Source: JAGVGK01 sp038064935 (GTDB lineage Bacteria; Patescibacteriota; Minisyncoccia; Phycocordibacterales; JACOZG01). Taken from it: DNA of 12,482 bases. The position numbers and the translations under genes were made by a program. The notes beneath the pieces were generated by a model. The model was not told the DNA's origin. It saw only the letters and a list, made by a program, of their open reading frames with translations, and ran no database searches. The stretch covers positions 1-12,482 of the forward strand of contig JBBTRZ010000016.1 in the NCBI GenBank assembly GCA_038064935.1, written 5' to 3'. Of this stretch, positions 11,462-12,482 are shown in pieces. Positions within the stretch are counted from its first letter, which is position 1; the number at the start of each line of letters is the position of its first letter.

Positions 11462-12328
11462 ATGCATTTGCACGAAGACAAAATTAAATTTTTAGAAAAA
11501 AAAGCGAATCTTATTCGTCGCTCGATTATCGAGATGTTGGTGGCGGCCGGTTCGGGGCATACCGCGGGGCCGCTCGGCATGGCCGACATTTTCACCGCGC
11601 TTTACTTCCACTTGCTTCGGCACGATCCACGCGATCCGACTTGGCCGGGTCGCGATCGCTTAATTCTCTCCAACGGCCATATTTGTCCGGTACTCTACGC
11701 CACAATGGCGCATGCTGGTTATTTCCCGCTCGAGGAATTGAAAACGCTTCGGAAATTCGGTTCGCGGCTACAAGGTCATCCACATCGCGATTGGTTGCCG
11801 ATGCTCGAGACAAGTTCCGGGCCACTTGGCGCTGGTTTGTCACAAGCTGTCGGCATGGCACTCGCCGAGAAGATGGATCACGACGAGACTTCGACCAAAT
11901 TTATTTATTGTCTTATGTCTGACGGGGAGCACGACGCGGGTAATACTTGGGAGGCGGTGATGCTCGCCGGGCGCGAAGGGCTCCGCAATCTGATCGCCAT
12001 CGTTGATCGTAATAATATTCAAATCGACGGCTTCACCGAGGACATCATGCCGCTCGAACCGCTCGCCGACAAGTGGCGCGCCTTCAATTGGCAGGTGCTT
12101 GAGATTGACGGTCATAATTTTGAAGAAATCAATGATGCAGTCGGGCGCGCCAAGGCCGTTTTCGGGAAGCCCTCGGTTATCATTGCCCATACCGTGCCGG
12201 GGAAGGGAGTCGGCATGTTTGAGCACCGTTATGAATGGCATGGCAAACCGCCGACTAAAGATGAAGGCGCTCTCGCCATCACCGAACTTCGCACCCTCTG
12301 GGGCCGGATACAGAGTGAACATGAGTAA
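11462..12328 (+). CDS. tkt: Transketolase, N-terminal (thiamine diphosphate-binding) subunit
   Basis: At 288 residues this matches the N-terminal half of split transketolases, not a truncated full-length enzyme. It binds the diphosphate of thiamine diphosphate and, with a C-terminal partner, transfers two-carbon units between sugar phosphates. Motifs: AAGSGHTAGPLGMAD (28-42) with His33, LSNGHICPVLYA (69-80) with His73, LQGHP (103-107), SSGPLGAGLSQAVGMALA (118-135), and the diphosphate motif starting SDGEHDAGNTWEA (153-165) and ending IVDRNNIQIDG (180-190). The motif reads SDG where most family members have GDG. HTVPGKGV (243-250) also fits. No C-terminal half follows: the next gene begins with a signal peptide. 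The partner must be encoded elsewhere if the enzyme is functional. Confidence 0.93.
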   Translation: MHLHEDKIKFLEKKANLIRRSIIEMLVAAGSGHTAGPLGMADIFTALYFHLLRHDPRDPTWPGRDRLILSNGHICPVLYATMAHAGYFPLEELKTLRKFGSRLQGHPHRDWLPMLETSSGPLGAGLSQAVGMALAEKMDHDETSTKFIYCLMSDGEHDAGNTWEAVMLAGREGLRNLIAIVDRNNIQIDGFTEDIMPLEPLADKWRAFNWQVLEIDGHNFEEINDAVGRAKAVFGKPSVIIAHTVPGKGVGMFEHRYEWHGKPPTKDEGALAITELRTLWGRIQSEHE

Positions 12329-12385
12329 GAGAAGGGAATTTGCCTTTCGTTCCCAAATCAGTTAGTTTTACAAGCAACACTAATC

Positions 12386-12482
12386 ATGAAGCTACCCTCT
12401 GCGATTTTGCTGTTCTCAATGATGGTGATCCCCCTCACCCCGCTCCTTGAATCTTTGCCGCTCACGCCCGCGCCGGTGGGGG
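12386..12482 (+). CDS. 5' part of an exported protein, cut by the window end
   Basis: An ATG at 12386 opens a frame that stays open to the last base (32 codons). It begins MKLPSAILLFSMMVIPLTPL, a typical hydrophobic signal peptide or anchor, followed by a Pro-rich stretch. No ribosome site is clear. The 57-base gap after tkt holds only a weak GGGAA/TTCCC hairpin (about 12335-12355) without a T-run. Nothing can be said about function. Confidence 0.5.
   Translation, partial: MKLPSAILLFSMMVIPLTPLLESLPLTPAPVG

Noticed and set aside
1..12482. CRISPR arrays, tRNA or rRNA genes, insertion sequences, prophage genes
   Set aside because: No spaced repeats, cloverleaf ends, ribosomal RNA cores, transposase motifs or phage structural genes were seen on either strand.

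Overview
The window looks like a chromosomal segment of a Candidate Phyla Radiation bacterium (Ca. Patescibacteria, probably Parcubacteria-like). This is an inference from four things: the mix of compact housekeeping genes with signal-peptide surface proteins carrying peptidoglycan-binding-like, PKD and fibronectin-III modules; a stand-alone transketolase N-terminal subunit; NYN-domain and PsbP-like membrane-anchored proteins; and very short or absent mRNA leaders. TGA terminates several genes here and tryptophan is read from TGG, so the code appears standard, which argues against Gracilibacteria/Absconditabacteria. All genes I can support lie on the + strand.

Layout. (1) 175-3315: three exported or envelope proteins, namely a peptidoglycan-binding-like protein with a C-terminal membrane anchor, a putative lipoprotein with a 5-residue-periodic beta-solenoid-like segment followed by a strong terminator, and a PKD-PKD-FnIII secreted protein whose two PKD domains share an 83-bp identical block. 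(2) 3319-4507: murB, apparently transcribed leaderless from an extended -10 promoter, then a 63-residue Cys/His-rich small protein and a terminator. (3) 4520-6528: a NYN-family nuclease-like gene overlapping gatB by four bases. gatB carries two palindrome-derived in-frame insertions. (4) 6549-6763: an independent promoter, a structured RNA of about 155 nt and a strong terminator, ending at the promoter of the next gene. (5) 6771-12328: gap, three AT-rich membrane-anchored proteins of unknown function, rpiB, rpe and a transketolase N-terminal subunit, packed head to tail with no evident terminator. (6) 12386-end: the 5' part of another exported protein.

The metabolic genes link glyceraldehyde-3-phosphate metabolism (gap) to the non-oxidative pentose phosphate branch (rpiB, rpe, tkt), a plausible route for sugar interconversion and ribose supply in a reduced genome. 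The RNA between gatB and gap is the least explained element. It is either a free small RNA or an attenuator-type leader for the whole carbon-metabolism run. A second theme is short palindromes that lie inside reading frames and are translated (PPAGG twice, a PPAEAG-containing tail, RSDL twice), which suggests a dispersed repeat family tolerated inside proteins.
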